Of a stretch of 26,795 nt of DNA, positions 1 to 8,595 are shown in pieces (position 1 is the first letter of the stretch; the number at the start of each line of letters is the position of its first letter). Origin of the DNA: an uncultured Lachnospiraceae bacterium (GTDB taxonomy: Bacteria; Bacillota; Clostridia; Lachnospirales; Lachnospiraceae); contig CAJUPJ010000042.1 in assembly GCA_910588655.1 (NCBI GenBank), positions 1 through 26,795 of the forward strand, in the 5' to 3' direction. The notes under the pieces were generated by a model. It was not told the DNA's origin and made no database searches. It saw only the letters and a list, made by a program, of their open reading frames with translations. The position numbers were made by a program, and so were the translations under genes.

Positions 1-2
1 TA

Positions 3-389
3 CAGAGGGAGAAGTCAAACGAGAGCAAACGCAGGAGCAGGGAACAGAAAAGGATAGCATGTATTGAACTGTCCGTAAAAAATGACCGACTTTGCATAGA
101 ACAGCGGGAAGGCAGGGGCAAACGCCAGGGGAATGAAAACAAGGAAATTGCTATTTATAGATATGTAACAAAAAATACATTTGATGCCTATTTATGGTCG
201 CTTGTGGAAAATAAGATTGTATGGTTTGAAAGAGGGTTTGAATATTTAATTGATGTGTTAATTCGCTTTGCCTGCAAGCAGGTATTATCTGTTTACACAC
301 TTACAAACCAGCCTCATAGCTGCTGCCGTAGCTTTTCAGTGGGATTTGGACTTCCGCTGAAACAAACCTGCCACTTTATGTTTCGGTAA
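3..389 (+). pseudogene. 3' remnant of SNF2-type helicase/DNA methylase of a conjugative element
   Basis: This open frame runs in from the window edge. It carries the end of a superfamily-2 helicase domain: at 111-134 it reads GRGKRQGN, a degraded motif VI (normally QRxGRxxRQGN), and at 150-212 it has YRYVTxxTFDAYLW followed by VENK. That combination is typical of the very large helicase/methylase proteins of Tn1549-like conjugative elements in Clostridia. Similarity stops after VENK (about 212), where the family normally continues for hundreds of residues. The rest of the frame to the stop at 389 looks like unrelated joined sequence. The upstream 60 bases (Lys/Arg/Glu/Ser-rich) also do not fit the family, so both sides look rearranged. 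It is almost certainly non-functional. The family assignment rests on the short conserved motifs only. Confidence 0.6.
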
Positions 390-1053
390 ATATAGAAGCG
401 TGCATTTTAAACGGCTGGCTTGATGAGGTTAAAATAATTTTTTAGGTTCAGAATTGTTAAAATATACTTATTATTGATAAAAACAGGAATGCTTCTTAAA
501 AGAAAATATCTGTTTTTCTGACATATATCAACTATACAGTTTTTCTTTATGATGTTAATGGCTAAGAAAATATGTAAAGCAAACTTTATAGTGAAACTAT
601 TATAGAGGAAAAGCTTGTATTTTTGGAAGATTTAGGATAATAAATCTTTTGATATGTTTGTGGACTGGAATGTGAAATCCGGGAACAATAAAAGAATTTT
701 ATTAAAAGGAATTAGAAGCAGCATAAGACAGGATTGAAACACAGAAAACTTATAAAACTTATATCAGGACGGTGTCCAGACTAATAGAATATTAACTAAG
801 ATTATACCAGATGGTACATCAGGATGGAAGGAAGTTTATGTGTATCTGCTGGATGAGGCGGCAATGCAGACTGCAAAAAAAGCATTCAGGAGAGCATTAT
901 ATAAACATTAAAGAAACAGTCTGATGGGTGTTATGCAGCATATACAAAAACATAAAAGGCACATCATTGAAAAAATAATTGTGAAGTGCCAGCAATTAAC
1001 TGGTATTAACCTTTATAATTATTATTTATCGCAAAACCAAGTAAACATACAGA
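390..1053. other. gene-poor, decayed stretch
   Basis: I see no supportable gene. A short frame ending at about 911 (GWKEVYVYLLDEAAMQ, then KKAFRRALYKH) reads like real protein but has no start, ribosome binding site or recognisable family, so it is probably debris. The remainder is AT-rich with stops in all frames. Confidence 0.5.
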
Positions 1054-1302
1054 CTATTCTGTCCCATCAATTAAATAAGCATAACTTACATTAAAGACAG
1101 AAGCGATGGCTTTTAGTTCAATATCAGTAACATATCTTTTGTTAGTTTCAATCCTTGTAATTACATTTTTGTCTATATCATAACCTGCAAGCTGGAGTTT
1201 TTGTGCAAGTGCTCTTTGCGAAAGACCATGCTGTTTCCTCAACCCAATAAGACGCAGGGATATAAGATTTTTACTGCCATTTAAAGATGTTGGTTTTGGC
1301 AT
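1054..1302 (-). CDS. XRE/Cro-C1-type helix-turn-helix regulator
   Basis: This 82-residue protein is essentially one HTH_3 domain. It starts with a basic leader (MPKPTSLNGSKN), then LRLIGLRKQHGLSQRALAQKL (helices 1-2), and a recognition-helix region DKNVITRIETNKRYVTDIELKAIASVF ending in YAYLIDG, the usual XRE tail. The DNA-binding domain fills the whole protein and there is no effector domain, so it probably acts as a dimeric repressor at a nearby operator. The ATG has a good ribosome binding site on the minus strand (AGAGGG, about 7 bases upstream). It is transcribed away from the following small-protein gene. No operator was identified. The family call is secure; the target is unknown. Confidence 0.85.
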   Translation of the reverse strand: MPKPTSLNGSKNLISLRLIGLRKQHGLSQRALAQKLQLAGYDIDKNVITRIETNKRYVTDIELKAIASVFNVSYAYLIDGTE

Positions 1303-1624
1303 AATAACCCTCTTTTCTAAATTTGTCTCATTTTTTGCACTATATGTATTGATTTTACTTCGGTTTTGTATTATTATTGGTTGTAAAAGTGAGACAAATT
1401 AGGTTTTTGGAGAAATATATGTACAAATAAATATTTATTATTACTGATAATAAGAAATACCAGAAGGTTATGGACTATAGTATTGTTGTATTATATAAAA
1501 TCCAGGATACTGTGGTGTTGTATGCTGGAAAATGTAATTTTTTAAAACTATGATAACCAGCAAATAACCCTATAATAATTTATGCTATGGCTGGATGTAT
1601 ATTAAAAATGGGAGGAAATGGTTT

Positions 1625-2182
1625 ATGGACAAACTTTTGGATGAAATTGTAATGAACAGGACAAGTGAAGCATTAGAGGAGGAACTGGAAAAAGCCGGAT
1701 AAAGGGAAAAACTGAAAGAAATTACAGGAATTACTAAAATATGGCGCAAAGGGATGTCCAAAGAAACATTGAAGCTATATGATAAAATAGAGGATAAGGT
1801 TATACAATATATATCTTTGTATGCAGAAACTGCATACAAACCCGAAGTAAAGGATGGAGTAAAGATTGGTGTGGAGCAAAAGGCAGACGGGGATAAAACA
1901 ATATTATCAATGGAAGATATGGTACATATAATATATATTTATGATGCAGTAAAAAAGTTAAATTGTATTATGCTGGGAGAAGAAGGGGCATATGACAAAG
2001 AGGAAAGTATTCTTGGAACTTTATGGCGTATTTGTGATTTAGCTTATAATGGAGCTTCGTGTAAGTTTGGACTGCTTGGGGAAGAGGAGGCAGATGAAAG
2101 GATATCTTATATCCTTGATAAGCCAGGATGTACACCAGAAGCCAGGGCGGCAATGTTATTATGTATAACAAAAAATGGATGA
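1625..2182 (+). pseudogene. small acidic protein family member, interrupted by in-frame TAA
   Basis: The gene starts at ATG 1625 behind a strong GGAGG (1611-1615). After 25 codons (MDKLLDEIVMNRTSEALEEE and so on) it meets TAA at 1700-1702, then stays open in the same frame to 2182, for a reconstructed length of about 185 residues. An internal ATG at 1754 could restart translation to give 142 residues. The C-terminal half (about 1905-2182) matches two other proteins in this window, at 17442-17723 and 19290-19565. They share the pattern DM, then a short I/DA helix, LN, a Gly, VL or similar, then TPE and A.ML near the end. No function is known to me. It looks like a helical cytoplasmic protein of Lachnospiraceae type. 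The clean frame on both sides of the TAA suggests a recent point mutation, perhaps CAA to TAA. Confidence 0.6.
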
Positions 2183-2567
2183 TTGCCTGGTATAATACAT
2201 AACAGTTGTTTATTATGTATTATATGGCAGAGTCCATGTATATACATACCAGATTGCTGCTTTTCTGGCAATCTTTATATTAAGCCCTGTGGAGAGTAAA
2301 AATAAAAAACGGATAATAAAGAGAAAAAATATTACAGGAAAACCAGCCATTGTATTATAATAATACAAGCCTGTTTTCTAGTTTTATTGTATTGTATGGG
2401 GATATACAGGTGTTTTTGTGCAGGGTATGCAGGCATAATTCTTGTGGCATTATTTTTAGTTTTAGAGAAAATAAATACAAAGTATTACACTTAACTGTAA
2501 AATTGTTACAGTTTGCCTGCAATTATAGTATTTTCTGGTATAATGCAGTACCAGAAAGGATACTATG

Positions 2568-2873
2568 ATGGATAAAAGGGAAAATTTATATGGAATTATA
2601 GCAGGGAACATCAGATAAGAGAGAAAACGTCTCCATATATCACAGGGACAGCTTGCAGAAAAAGCAGATGTTTCAGTAGATACAATTAAGAGTGTGGAAA
2701 ATGGCAGGCGGACAATGAGTCTTGATACATATTTAAATATTGTACAGGCATTAGGTGCAGCACCATTTTCACTTATGAAACAGGGGCATACAAAAGATTA
2801 TGCAGAACGTTTTTTATTTCTGGTAGAAAGACGCAGCCAGTGGGAAATAGAATTTGTACTCCATATGGTATAA
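2568..2873 (+). pseudogene. XRE-family regulator with in-frame TAA after codon 16
   Basis: From ATG 2568 the frame reads MDKRENLYGIIAGNIR, then TAA at 2616-2618, then continues without a break: ERKRLHISQGQLAEKADVSV and DTIKSVENGRRTMSLDTYL, ending VLHMV with a stop at 2871. The HTH is textbook: SQGQLAEKADVSVDTIKSVENG. The nonsense codon lies just before helix 1, between Arg and Glu, where a Gln or Lys would be natural. No good in-frame restart lies between the TAA and the HTH, so the product is probably lost unless there is readthrough. An alternative ATG sits at 2565 in another frame. A hairpin terminator follows at 2893-2927. Confidence 0.65.
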
Positions 2874-2892
2874 CAAATTTTAGAAAGGCATG

Positions 2893-2927
2893 ACAGTTAT
2901 CTTGAGGGATAGCTGTTGTGCTTTTTT
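2893..2927 (+). terminator. intrinsic terminator
   Basis: Arms ACAGTTATC (2893-2901) and GATAGCTGT (2908-2916) pair with one G-U, around a 6-base loop, and a run of six T ends at 2927. It closes the upstream XRE unit. Confidence 0.7.
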
Positions 2928-3431
2928 AGTTAAAGAAATTAAGAGAAAAATAGCTGGCATTTTTATTATGAATTTGATTAAAAATTTTTTTAATTTTGTG
3001 TACTTGGCATTTATGTACTTTTTGCTTCTTTGTAACAGTTTAGTCTTAAACAAAATGTGAAGATTTTTGACATGTTTTATGAAAAAAATATGAGTTTTAT
3101 GGTGTCATTTTGCACGTTTTTATGCAAAATGTATACATAACAGTACTAAAAACACCGTTATATTATTGTAAAAACATAAAGTTGAATACTAACGCTTCTT
3201 TCATAAATGAAACTTGGTTTACTTACAAACTATTTTATTTAATAGTATATTTGTAATTTATTATGATATAATAAGTTTTTTGCCATGTATTACGTATAAA
3301 GAACATATATTTGGGCTTGAGTTATATTAAGTAACAGGAAGCAAGTTTTTAATGTCAGGATATAGGAATTTTATGCCGAAATATAAAAATGTAATAATAT
3401 ATGAATTAAAGTTTTTTGGAAGGGTGGTATA
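2928..3431. other. regulatory upstream region of the agr-like operon
   Basis: There is no gene in this very AT-rich 500-base leader. It contains a TTGACA at about 3067-3072 with TATGAG 16 bases further on (a plausible promoter), and immediately after it a perfect 9-bp inverted repeat CATTTTGCA (3106-3114) / TGCAAAATG (3123-3131) that could be an operator or a transcript hairpin. A second TATAAT lies at 3267-3272 without a well-spaced -35. The GGAAGG at 3418-3423 is the ribosome binding site of the response regulator. Confidence 0.4.
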
Positions 3432-4154
3432 ATGTTAGAGGTTGCGGTTTGTGATGATGAGAAATATTTTTTGGAACAAGAAAAGGAGTGGATTACAAAA
3501 TATATGAAAGGTGCAGGGTATAAGTTTAAAATCGATACTTTTGCATCAGGAACCAGTTTTATGGAAATTGGTGATAAAGTTAAACAATATGACATTATAT
3601 TTTTAGATATCAATATGAGGGAGTTGAATGGTGTTGAAACAGCTAAGAAAATAAGGGAATATACCCAAAATGTATATATTGTTTTTGTGACTGCATTTAT
3701 TACTTATTCATTGGAGGGATATAAGGTAGATGCCGTAAGGTATATTTTGAAAGATAACCAATTATTGGAAAAGGCAATTATAGAATGCCTTGATACAATT
3801 ATTAATAAAATGCATTATGTAGAAAATAAGTATACCTTTGAATTCCGTGAGGGACGGAAAACACTTCTTATAGATGATATTGTATTTATTGAAAGTAATT
3901 TGCATAAGTTATATTTTCACTTATCAAAAAAGCCAGGCCAGTATACTATGTATGGCCGGTTAGACCATATAGATGAATTATTGAAAAATTCTAATTTTTG
4001 CAGGATACATAAAAGTTATCTGGTTAACTTAAAGTTTGTAAACAAAATTGAGCGGTATGTAGCAACATTGTCAGATGGGACTAAAGTTAACATTTCACAA
4101 CCTAAATATAATGCTGTCAGGGAGGAATTTATATGCTTCTGGGGAGAGATATAG
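3432..4154 (+). CDS. LytTR-family response regulator (AgrA-like)
   Basis: 240 residues. The receiver domain (about 1-120) has the acidic pair in CDDE (D8/D9), the phospho-acceptor Asp59 in FLDINM, Thr87 in VFVTAF and Lys107 in VRYILK. The LytTR DNA-binding domain (about 130-235) has the expected TLLIDDIVFIES, GRLDHIDELL, FCRIHKSYLVNL and the C-terminal SDGTKVNISQPKY. Such regulators bind pairs of short direct repeats and activate peptide-quorum-sensing operons. The stop at 4154 directly abuts the ATG of the histidine kinase (TAGATG), so the two are translationally coupled as a two-component pair. The signal is presumably the cyclic peptide from the agrBD genes downstream. Direct targets are unknown; the tandem repeat before agrB at 5512-5550 is a candidate. 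Confidence 0.93.
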   Translation: MLEVAVCDDEKYFLEQEKEWITKYMKGAGYKFKIDTFASGTSFMEIGDKVKQYDIIFLDINMRELNGVETAKKIREYTQNVYIVFVTAFITYSLEGYKVDAVRYILKDNQLLEKAIIECLDTIINKMHYVENKYTFEFREGRKTLLIDDIVFIESNLHKLYFHLSKKPGQYTMYGRLDHIDELLKNSNFCRIHKSYLVNLKFVNKIERYVATLSDGTKVNISQPKYNAVREEFICFWGEI

Positions 4155-5444
4155 ATGTTATTATATATTTATGGAGTCGTTTATACAATATTGTATGTAA
4201 TGTTTTGTAAAATGTTTATAGAAAGTTTTACAAAAAAGCGTGTTTTGGGCAAAATATACAGATTTTTAATATTAAATGGTTTTATAATTATAGAATATTT
4301 GCAGTCAACATTATTTGCAAATATTATGTTATTAAAGGTACTAGGTATCATTTTATGTGGAACGTTTTTTATGTGGCTTTATTTTGAGCAAAAGATAATT
4401 AAAATTTTTATATTAGTATTATTGTACGAGGGGCTTTGTATTACAACAGATTATATTTCTTTGTCTATGGTTGGACACTTTTTTATCCACGTACAGAGGG
4501 AACAGTTGTTGTCTCCTGTTATGAATCTGCTTATGGGGTGCTTAAGCCAAATATTACTTTTTTTCATTATTTTAGGGATTGGGAGATATTTTGCAAATAA
4601 TAGTGCTGGTATGTTGACAGAACTGGAATGGATAAGGTTTACAATTTTTCCTGTTTTTACCATGGGTTCTATAATGGCCATGCTGGCGGATTTTGATACT
4701 ACAGTAAGTGCCAGGCAGAAGGATGTGTTATTGTACATAGCATTTGGAATGTTAATTATAAATGTCCTGGTATTTTATTTGATTCATGATATTTTAGAAC
4801 GGGAAAAACAAATCAGGGAAGACAGGCTGTTCCGTGAACGGGTAAAAAATGAAACCAGAATGTACCATCAGATTTCGGCAAATTATGATATGCAATGCAA
4901 AAGAGAACATGAATATAAAAATCAAATAATGGTAATATCTGCACTGGTTCAAAAACGCAAGTTAGAGGATTTAGACAGGTATTTGAATAAAGCTTGTGAT
5001 GAAATTAGACATAAGACAGACTGTATTGATACAAATAATGTGATTGTAAATGCAATATTGAATACAAAATACCAGGAAGCAAAACAAAAGGATGTCGTTT
5101 TTGTATTAAAGGTAAACGACTTATCAAATTTACCAATATCAGATGAAGATGTTGTGGTTATTTTATCTAATCTTTTGAACAATGCATTGGAAGCTTGTGA
5201 AAAATGTAATGATAAAATACTAAAAATAAAGTTTATAAAAGAAAATGAACAAATTGTGATTTCCGTAGTTAACTCATTTGATGGTAATATTTTGGTGGTT
5301 AATGGAAATTACTGCTCCAGTAAAGATGACCTGTCACTACATGGTATGGGAATCAAGAATGTGAAAGAGGTGGTTGGTAAATATGGAGGGACATGTGTTA
5401 TCAGACATGATAATTATATGTTTTATTTCATTATTTTTATTTAA
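4155..5444 (+). CDS. GHKL-type sensor histidine kinase (AgrC-like)
   Basis: 429 residues. The N-terminal ~210 residues are hydrophobic, with about six or seven membrane segments, as in AgrC peptide receptors. A linker helix (EREKQIREDRLFRERV) leads to an atypical H-box REHEYKNQ with His252, the phosphorylated residue of the HPK10/AgrC class. The GHKL ATPase has an N-box SNLLNNALEACEK (about 338-350) and a G-box GMGIKNVKEVVGKYGG (about 393-408). It begins on the base after the regulator's stop and is followed by a U-tract hairpin. The likely role is to sense an extracellular thiolactone peptide through the membrane domain and phosphorylate the LytTR partner. It is full length for the family, with no sign of damage. 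Confidence 0.92.
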   Translation: MLLYIYGVVYTILYVMFCKMFIESFTKKRVLGKIYRFLILNGFIIIEYLQSTLFANIMLLKVLGIILCGTFFMWLYFEQKIIKIFILVLLYEGLCITTDYISLSMVGHFFIHVQREQLLSPVMNLLMGCLSQILLFFIILGIGRYFANNSAGMLTELEWIRFTIFPVFTMGSIMAMLADFDTTVSARQKDVLLYIAFGMLIINVLVFYLIHDILEREKQIREDRLFRERVKNETRMYHQISANYDMQCKREHEYKNQIMVISALVQKRKLEDLDRYLNKACDEIRHKTDCIDTNNVIVNAILNTKYQEAKQKDVVFVLKVNDLSNLPISDEDVVVILSNLLNNALEACEKCNDKILKIKFIKENEQIVISVVNSFDGNILVVNGNYCSSKDDLSLHGMGIKNVKEVVGKYGGTCVIRHDNYMFYFIIFI

Positions 5445-5478
5445 TTAGGAATTTTGACAATCTAGTTTTATCCATATT

Positions 5479-5514
5479 AAAAAATAGATGCCTTATAAGA
5501 GTTATCTATTTTTT
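5479..5514 (+). terminator. intrinsic terminator / hairpin after the kinase
   Basis: Perfect 11-bp inverted repeat AAAAAATAGAT (5479-5489) / ATCTATTTTTT (5504-5514) with a 14-base loop; the right arm supplies the U-tract. It separates the two-component genes from agrB, so agrBD probably has its own promoter. Confidence 0.6.
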
Positions 5515-5550
5515 TAAATTCTGCAAAGAAATTTTAAATTCTGCAAAGAA
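5512..5550. repeat. 19-bp tandem direct repeat, candidate LytTR operator
   Basis: TTTTAAATTCTGCAAAGAA occurs at 5512-5530 and again, identical, at 5532-5550 (20-bp period), about 80 bases upstream of agrB. LytTR regulators bind two direct half-sites about two helical turns apart, and this is the only such repeat I noticed in the intergenic region. The regulatory role is inferred. Confidence 0.5.
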
Positions 5551-5630
5551 TGTAATAATTATAATTTATTTACCGAAAAAAATAATGTAAAAATTAAACT
5601 TTTTTAGATTTACAAATATCAGGAGAGAAA

Positions 5631-6212
5631 ATGATATATAATTTAGCCAATATATTAGCTAAAAAAATGTTAGTATATAATTTAATTAAAAATGATGTTA
5701 AAGAATATTATAAATATTCCATTCAAATACATATAGAACGTTTTATAGGATTTTCTTTGCTTTTATTTATTTCGGTATTTTGCGGACTGATGTATGAAAC
5801 AGTTTTCTTTTATATATTTTTTTCATATATTAGAAGATATTCAGGAGGATTTCATGCAAACAGTTTTGGTGGTTGTATATTTTGTTCTGTAACAATATAT
5901 TTAGTTTATATAAAAATACTATATCCAATTCTCTTACGGAATATATTGTTAAATATGTGTATATTAGTTTTTAGTTTATTTATAGTTTTGATTTTTGGTG
6001 CAGCTAATCATCCTAATATGCATTGGAATATGGAAGAATATGCTATGAGCAGGAATATTGCAAGGGTTGTGGCAATTATAGAAGTGAATTGTATAATATT
6101 GTTATTTGTTTTAGGTGTGTCTTATAGTTATATCCTGTTTATGAGTTTTGGATTAACTTTAAGTGCAATAATGTTGTTATTAGCAAAAATAATAAGACAG
6201 GATGTGAGTTAA
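5631..6212 (+). CDS. agrB: AgrB-like autoinducer-peptide processing membrane protease
   Basis: 193 residues with four to six hydrophobic segments. The diagnostic AgrB signature is present: IRRYSGGFHANSFGGC, with His75 and Cys82 seven residues apart as in staphylococcal AgrB (His77/Cys84). These form the cysteine-protease pair that removes the C-terminal tail of AgrD and makes the thiolactone. The C-terminal half has the usual ANHPN motif and ends KIIRQDVS. The ATG at 5631 follows AGGAGAG. The AgrD-like peptide frame begins within or just after its stop. It is intact, unlike the second copy at 9791-10144, with which the C-terminal halves align (NHP, then KLLRQEV). Confidence 0.93.
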   Translation: MIYNLANILAKKMLVYNLIKNDVKEYYKYSIQIHIERFIGFSLLLFISVFCGLMYETVFFYIFFSYIRRYSGGFHANSFGGCIFCSVTIYLVYIKILYPILLRNILLNMCILVFSLFIVLIFGAANHPNMHWNMEEYAMSRNIARVVAIIEVNCIILLFVLGVSYSYILFMSFGLTLSAIMLLLAKIIRQDVS

Positions 6213-6246
6213 GAAGAAGAAAGAAGCTGAAAAGAAATTGCTTGAA

Positions 6247-6369
6247 ATGGTGAAAAAGGTAGTAGATTTGGAGATTTATGGCTATAAGTACAGAGGAGGC
6301 CCTCCTTATTGCCCAGCAATTTTTCATCAGCCTAAAAGACCTGATGAGAATGTAAAACAGAAGATGTAA
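6247..6369 (+). CDS. agrD: AgrD-like cyclic-lactone autoinducer precursor, copy 1
   Basis: A small gene directly after agrB. From ATG 6247 it encodes 40 residues: an amphipathic leader (MVKKVVDLEIYGYKYRG), then GPPYCPAIF and a polar tail HQPKRPDENVKQKM. By analogy with AgrD, Cys plus the next four residues (C-P-A-I-F) would form the thiolactone ring and AgrB would cut before HQPKRP. The second precursor at 10141 has the same plan (GWPPLCGGLL, then HQPMRPKK), which is strong internal support. The start is uncertain: the frame is open back to 6208 (KKKKEAEKKLLE), which would restore a leader as long as that of copy 2, but only GTT (6208), TTG (6238) and ATG (6247) are available, with weak ribosome binding sites. 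The ring sequence is my prediction. Confidence 0.75.
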   Translation: MVKKVVDLEIYGYKYRGGPPYCPAIFHQPKRPDENVKQKM

Positions 6370-6430
6370 TAGTTAATAATTCTTTTTGTTATTTATTGAA
6401 TTAGCGGTTATTAAGAATGGAGGTTTAATT

Positions 6431-6697
6431 ATGAAAAAGTTAGTTAAGAGAATTTTAGGAGCAATAGTAATAGCTTCAATAATGTTTTCTGTTATGCCAG
6501 GAATTAATGTAAGTGCTATAACATGATACCATCCAAGTTCTATGATTTCACCATGCCCTTATTGCAAAGTGAAAAATATTAGTTATGGTGTGATGAGGGA
6601 TTTTAGTGGTACATCCCAGACATTTCATGAAGGAAAATATTGTGAAGTGTGCAAGAGAAGTTCTATATTTCTTGGGGCAAATATTCTGGTCTTGTAA
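6431..6697 (+). pseudogene. secreted CxxC small protein split by in-frame TGA
   Basis: A good start (GGAGG at 6419-6423, ATG 6431) gives a clear signal peptide MKKLVKRILGAIVIASIMFS, then VMPGINVSAIT. TGA occurs at 6524-6526, and the same frame then stays open for 56 codons to TAA at 6695. The downstream part contains two CxxC pairs (CPYC and CEVC), a zinc-ribbon-like arrangement, separated by about 30 residues. Read through, it would be an 88-residue exported small Cys-rich protein. If TGA is a stop, only the 31-residue signal peptide is made. TGG (Trp) mutated to TGA is the simplest explanation. It lies between agrD and the first leaderless gene, in the same orientation, probably in the same transcript. 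I do not recognise the family. Confidence 0.55.
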
Positions 6698-6797
6698 TGC
6701 AGAAAGTAAATTCTGTCTGGTAGTGAGGACTTGCCCTAGGAAATTTATTTAAAGACAGTTTGATTAACACGTAGTGAATTAAGTTGGAGGTAAAAAT

Positions 6798-7520
6798 ATG
6801 GATATAATTAATACCAATTCTTTTAGATATGAAAATATTGGTTTCGACACTTGTTCTATTTCTTTAAGAAAACAGGCAAAAACAGGGAATGAACCACTTT
6901 CAGAGGGGAATGATATAAGTGATGTAGATTGTTTTAAGGAATTATATAAGAAATTTCCTAATGCTTCTTTTGCCGTAAGTGATTCTTCTTTTGAATGTAC
7001 AGACCGGGATTGGCTGCCAGAAAGATTTTTAGATAATTCCAAATTACAAAATTTTAGTAATCCAGGAACAGTCAGTATTATTTTTGACAAAAAAATTTTT
7101 GAAAAAGCGGCAGATGACCCTGGATTTATGGAGGATTTGACAAAATTTACAGAGGATTTAAATAACGAATGGGCTTATATAAAAGAAGGCTGTTTAATCG
7201 ATGGAATGAAATATATACATACAAATGTGTTCCTGTACGCAGATGGAACGATTGGTTATACTACTACAGTATATAAAGAACCACACTGGATGTCTGGTTT
7301 ATACTTTGATAATAAAAATAATCTGTCTGGATTACAGGATGACAATATTGCAAAGCACATTCTTGAGGAATATGAAAAACAGAAACTGGAAGGACTTTTT
7401 GATATGATGGATAAAATCCATGAAAATTCTAAAAAGCTAAATGAGCAAATAAAGCATGACAAACGTAATGAGGAATTAAAGATGGAAGAATATGAAAAGA
7501 CTTTTATATTTGGTGTTTAA
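6798..7520 (+). CDS. leaderless protein of unknown function (240 aa)
   Basis: The ATG at 6798 is preceded by TTGGAGG (6784-6790). The protein has no signal peptide and no membrane segment. The first ~100 residues are mixed (DTCSISLRKQAKTGNEPLSE, then DVDCFKELYKKFPNASFAVSDSS). The middle has a beta-rich stretch (MKYIHTNVFLYADGTIGYTTTVYK), and the last ~60 residues are a highly charged coiled-coil-like helix (EEYEKQKLEGLFDMMDKIHE and so on). I do not recognise it. It follows the agr genes in the same direction and is one of several leaderless proteins interleaved here with secreted ones, which suggests a shared, quorum-controlled programme (inference). Confidence 0.75.
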   Translation: MDIINTNSFRYENIGFDTCSISLRKQAKTGNEPLSEGNDISDVDCFKELYKKFPNASFAVSDSSFECTDRDWLPERFLDNSKLQNFSNPGTVSIIFDKKIFEKAADDPGFMEDLTKFTEDLNNEWAYIKEGCLIDGMKYIHTNVFLYADGTIGYTTTVYKEPHWMSGLYFDNKNNLSGLQDDNIAKHILEEYEKQKLEGLFDMMDKIHENSKKLNEQIKHDKRNEELKMEEYEKTFIFGV

Positions 7521-7660
7521 AAAGTCTATGATATTATTTTAAAGTGCTTTTTTGTTGTTTTAGAAAAAGCTTCTTCATAATTTTTGAAAATAATAGTTTT
7601 TATGGATGTTGTGTTAGTATGTTGCATATTTTATGCATAGATTTAGGGAGGAAGATTTAA

Positions 7661-8563
7661 ATGTTAAGAGAAGAAAGGGTAACTACGAACCAGAGGAATA
7701 GTATTGTGTCACAAATTATGAAGAAGGAAGTTAAATGTTATGAGATAGACAGCAAAAATATTTCAGAAAAATTTGGTAATTCTGTCGGCTGCCTGGAAAT
7801 AAGTGCAGAAGGGAACAAACAGTATATGAATACCCGGATATATGGTAATACAGAGCGGATTCCATTTTACGATATTGGAGAAATGGGAAAAGAAGCATGG
7901 GAGGCAGCAACAGGAGTAAAGGTTCTGTATTATCTGGAAAGTAGCAATATAGCAGGGACAGAAACCAATGTTTTTCAAAGGTATCAACATAAGCAGTATA
8001 AAGTTTTTAGCAATTTTTTAGAGGATAATAATGCCTATGAACATATGAATCCGGAATTAAGGGGAAAGTATGGTTCAATGCTTAAAAATATAACCAAGGC
8101 AATGGATGAATATGGTGGTGGCGGATATAATGGAATATCAAGAAAGTCAATGCTGCTGTCTCAGAATATGATTGCACAGTTAGAGTTTTTTAATACAAAT
8201 TATGTGCCAGATTATTTGCAGAGTGATTTTCAGAAATTGATTGAGGAATGTGATTATTTTAACCAGAGTAGCAGGGAGAAGATGTTTGTTGACCGTATGC
8301 CTTGTGATATTGTGCTAAAAGGATTAGGGGACGGTTTGGTTAATAAAGAAAAAAGTGTGGTAGTTAGAAACTATTTGGAATACAGCAGGCAGGAAAAGGA
8401 TAAAATCCGTGAGTCATTTTCAGATTTAAAGGGAAAAAGGAATCTTTCAGATATTTATGTTACGTTACAAAATATAGAAAAGTGGTATTGCAGATATGAC
8501 GCCAACGTAGATGCAAAAAATATATTTTCTATTATGAAAACATCATGGAAAAAACTTATTTAA
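7661..8563 (+). CDS. leaderless protein of unknown function (300 aa)
   Basis: ATG 7661 follows GGGAGGAAG. The protein is hydrophilic, without signal peptide or membrane segments, with an N-terminal half rich in Asn/Gly/Tyr (YMNTRIYGNTERIPFYDIGE, then a run of Gly in DEYGGGGYNG) and a mostly helical C-terminal half (EYSRQEKDKIRESFSDLKGK). I do not recognise a domain. Its 3' end runs up to the start region of the following secreted protein, so the two are likely co-transcribed. The leaderless-then-secreted order is repeated at 11270/12436 and 14664/15407. Confidence 0.75.
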   Translation: MLREERVTTNQRNSIVSQIMKKEVKCYEIDSKNISEKFGNSVGCLEISAEGNKQYMNTRIYGNTERIPFYDIGEMGKEAWEAATGVKVLYYLESSNIAGTETNVFQRYQHKQYKVFSNFLEDNNAYEHMNPELRGKYGSMLKNITKAMDEYGGGGYNGISRKSMLLSQNMIAQLEFFNTNYVPDYLQSDFQKLIEECDYFNQSSREKMFVDRMPCDIVLKGLGDGLVNKEKSVVVRNYLEYSRQEKDKIRESFSDLKGKRNLSDIYVTLQNIEKWYCRYDANVDAKNIFSIMKTSWKKLI

Positions 8564-8595
8564 TCAATACATTATTTTTTAAGAGAGAAATTCTT

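Noticed and set aside
2350..2568. 72-residue plus-strand frame
   Set aside because: No ribosome binding site, no domain, very AT-rich composition, and it ends at the start of the XRE pseudogene; treated as chance.
5512..5550. CRISPR-like repeat
   Set aside because: Only two units without a spacer of CRISPR size and no cas genes; a regulator site is more likely.
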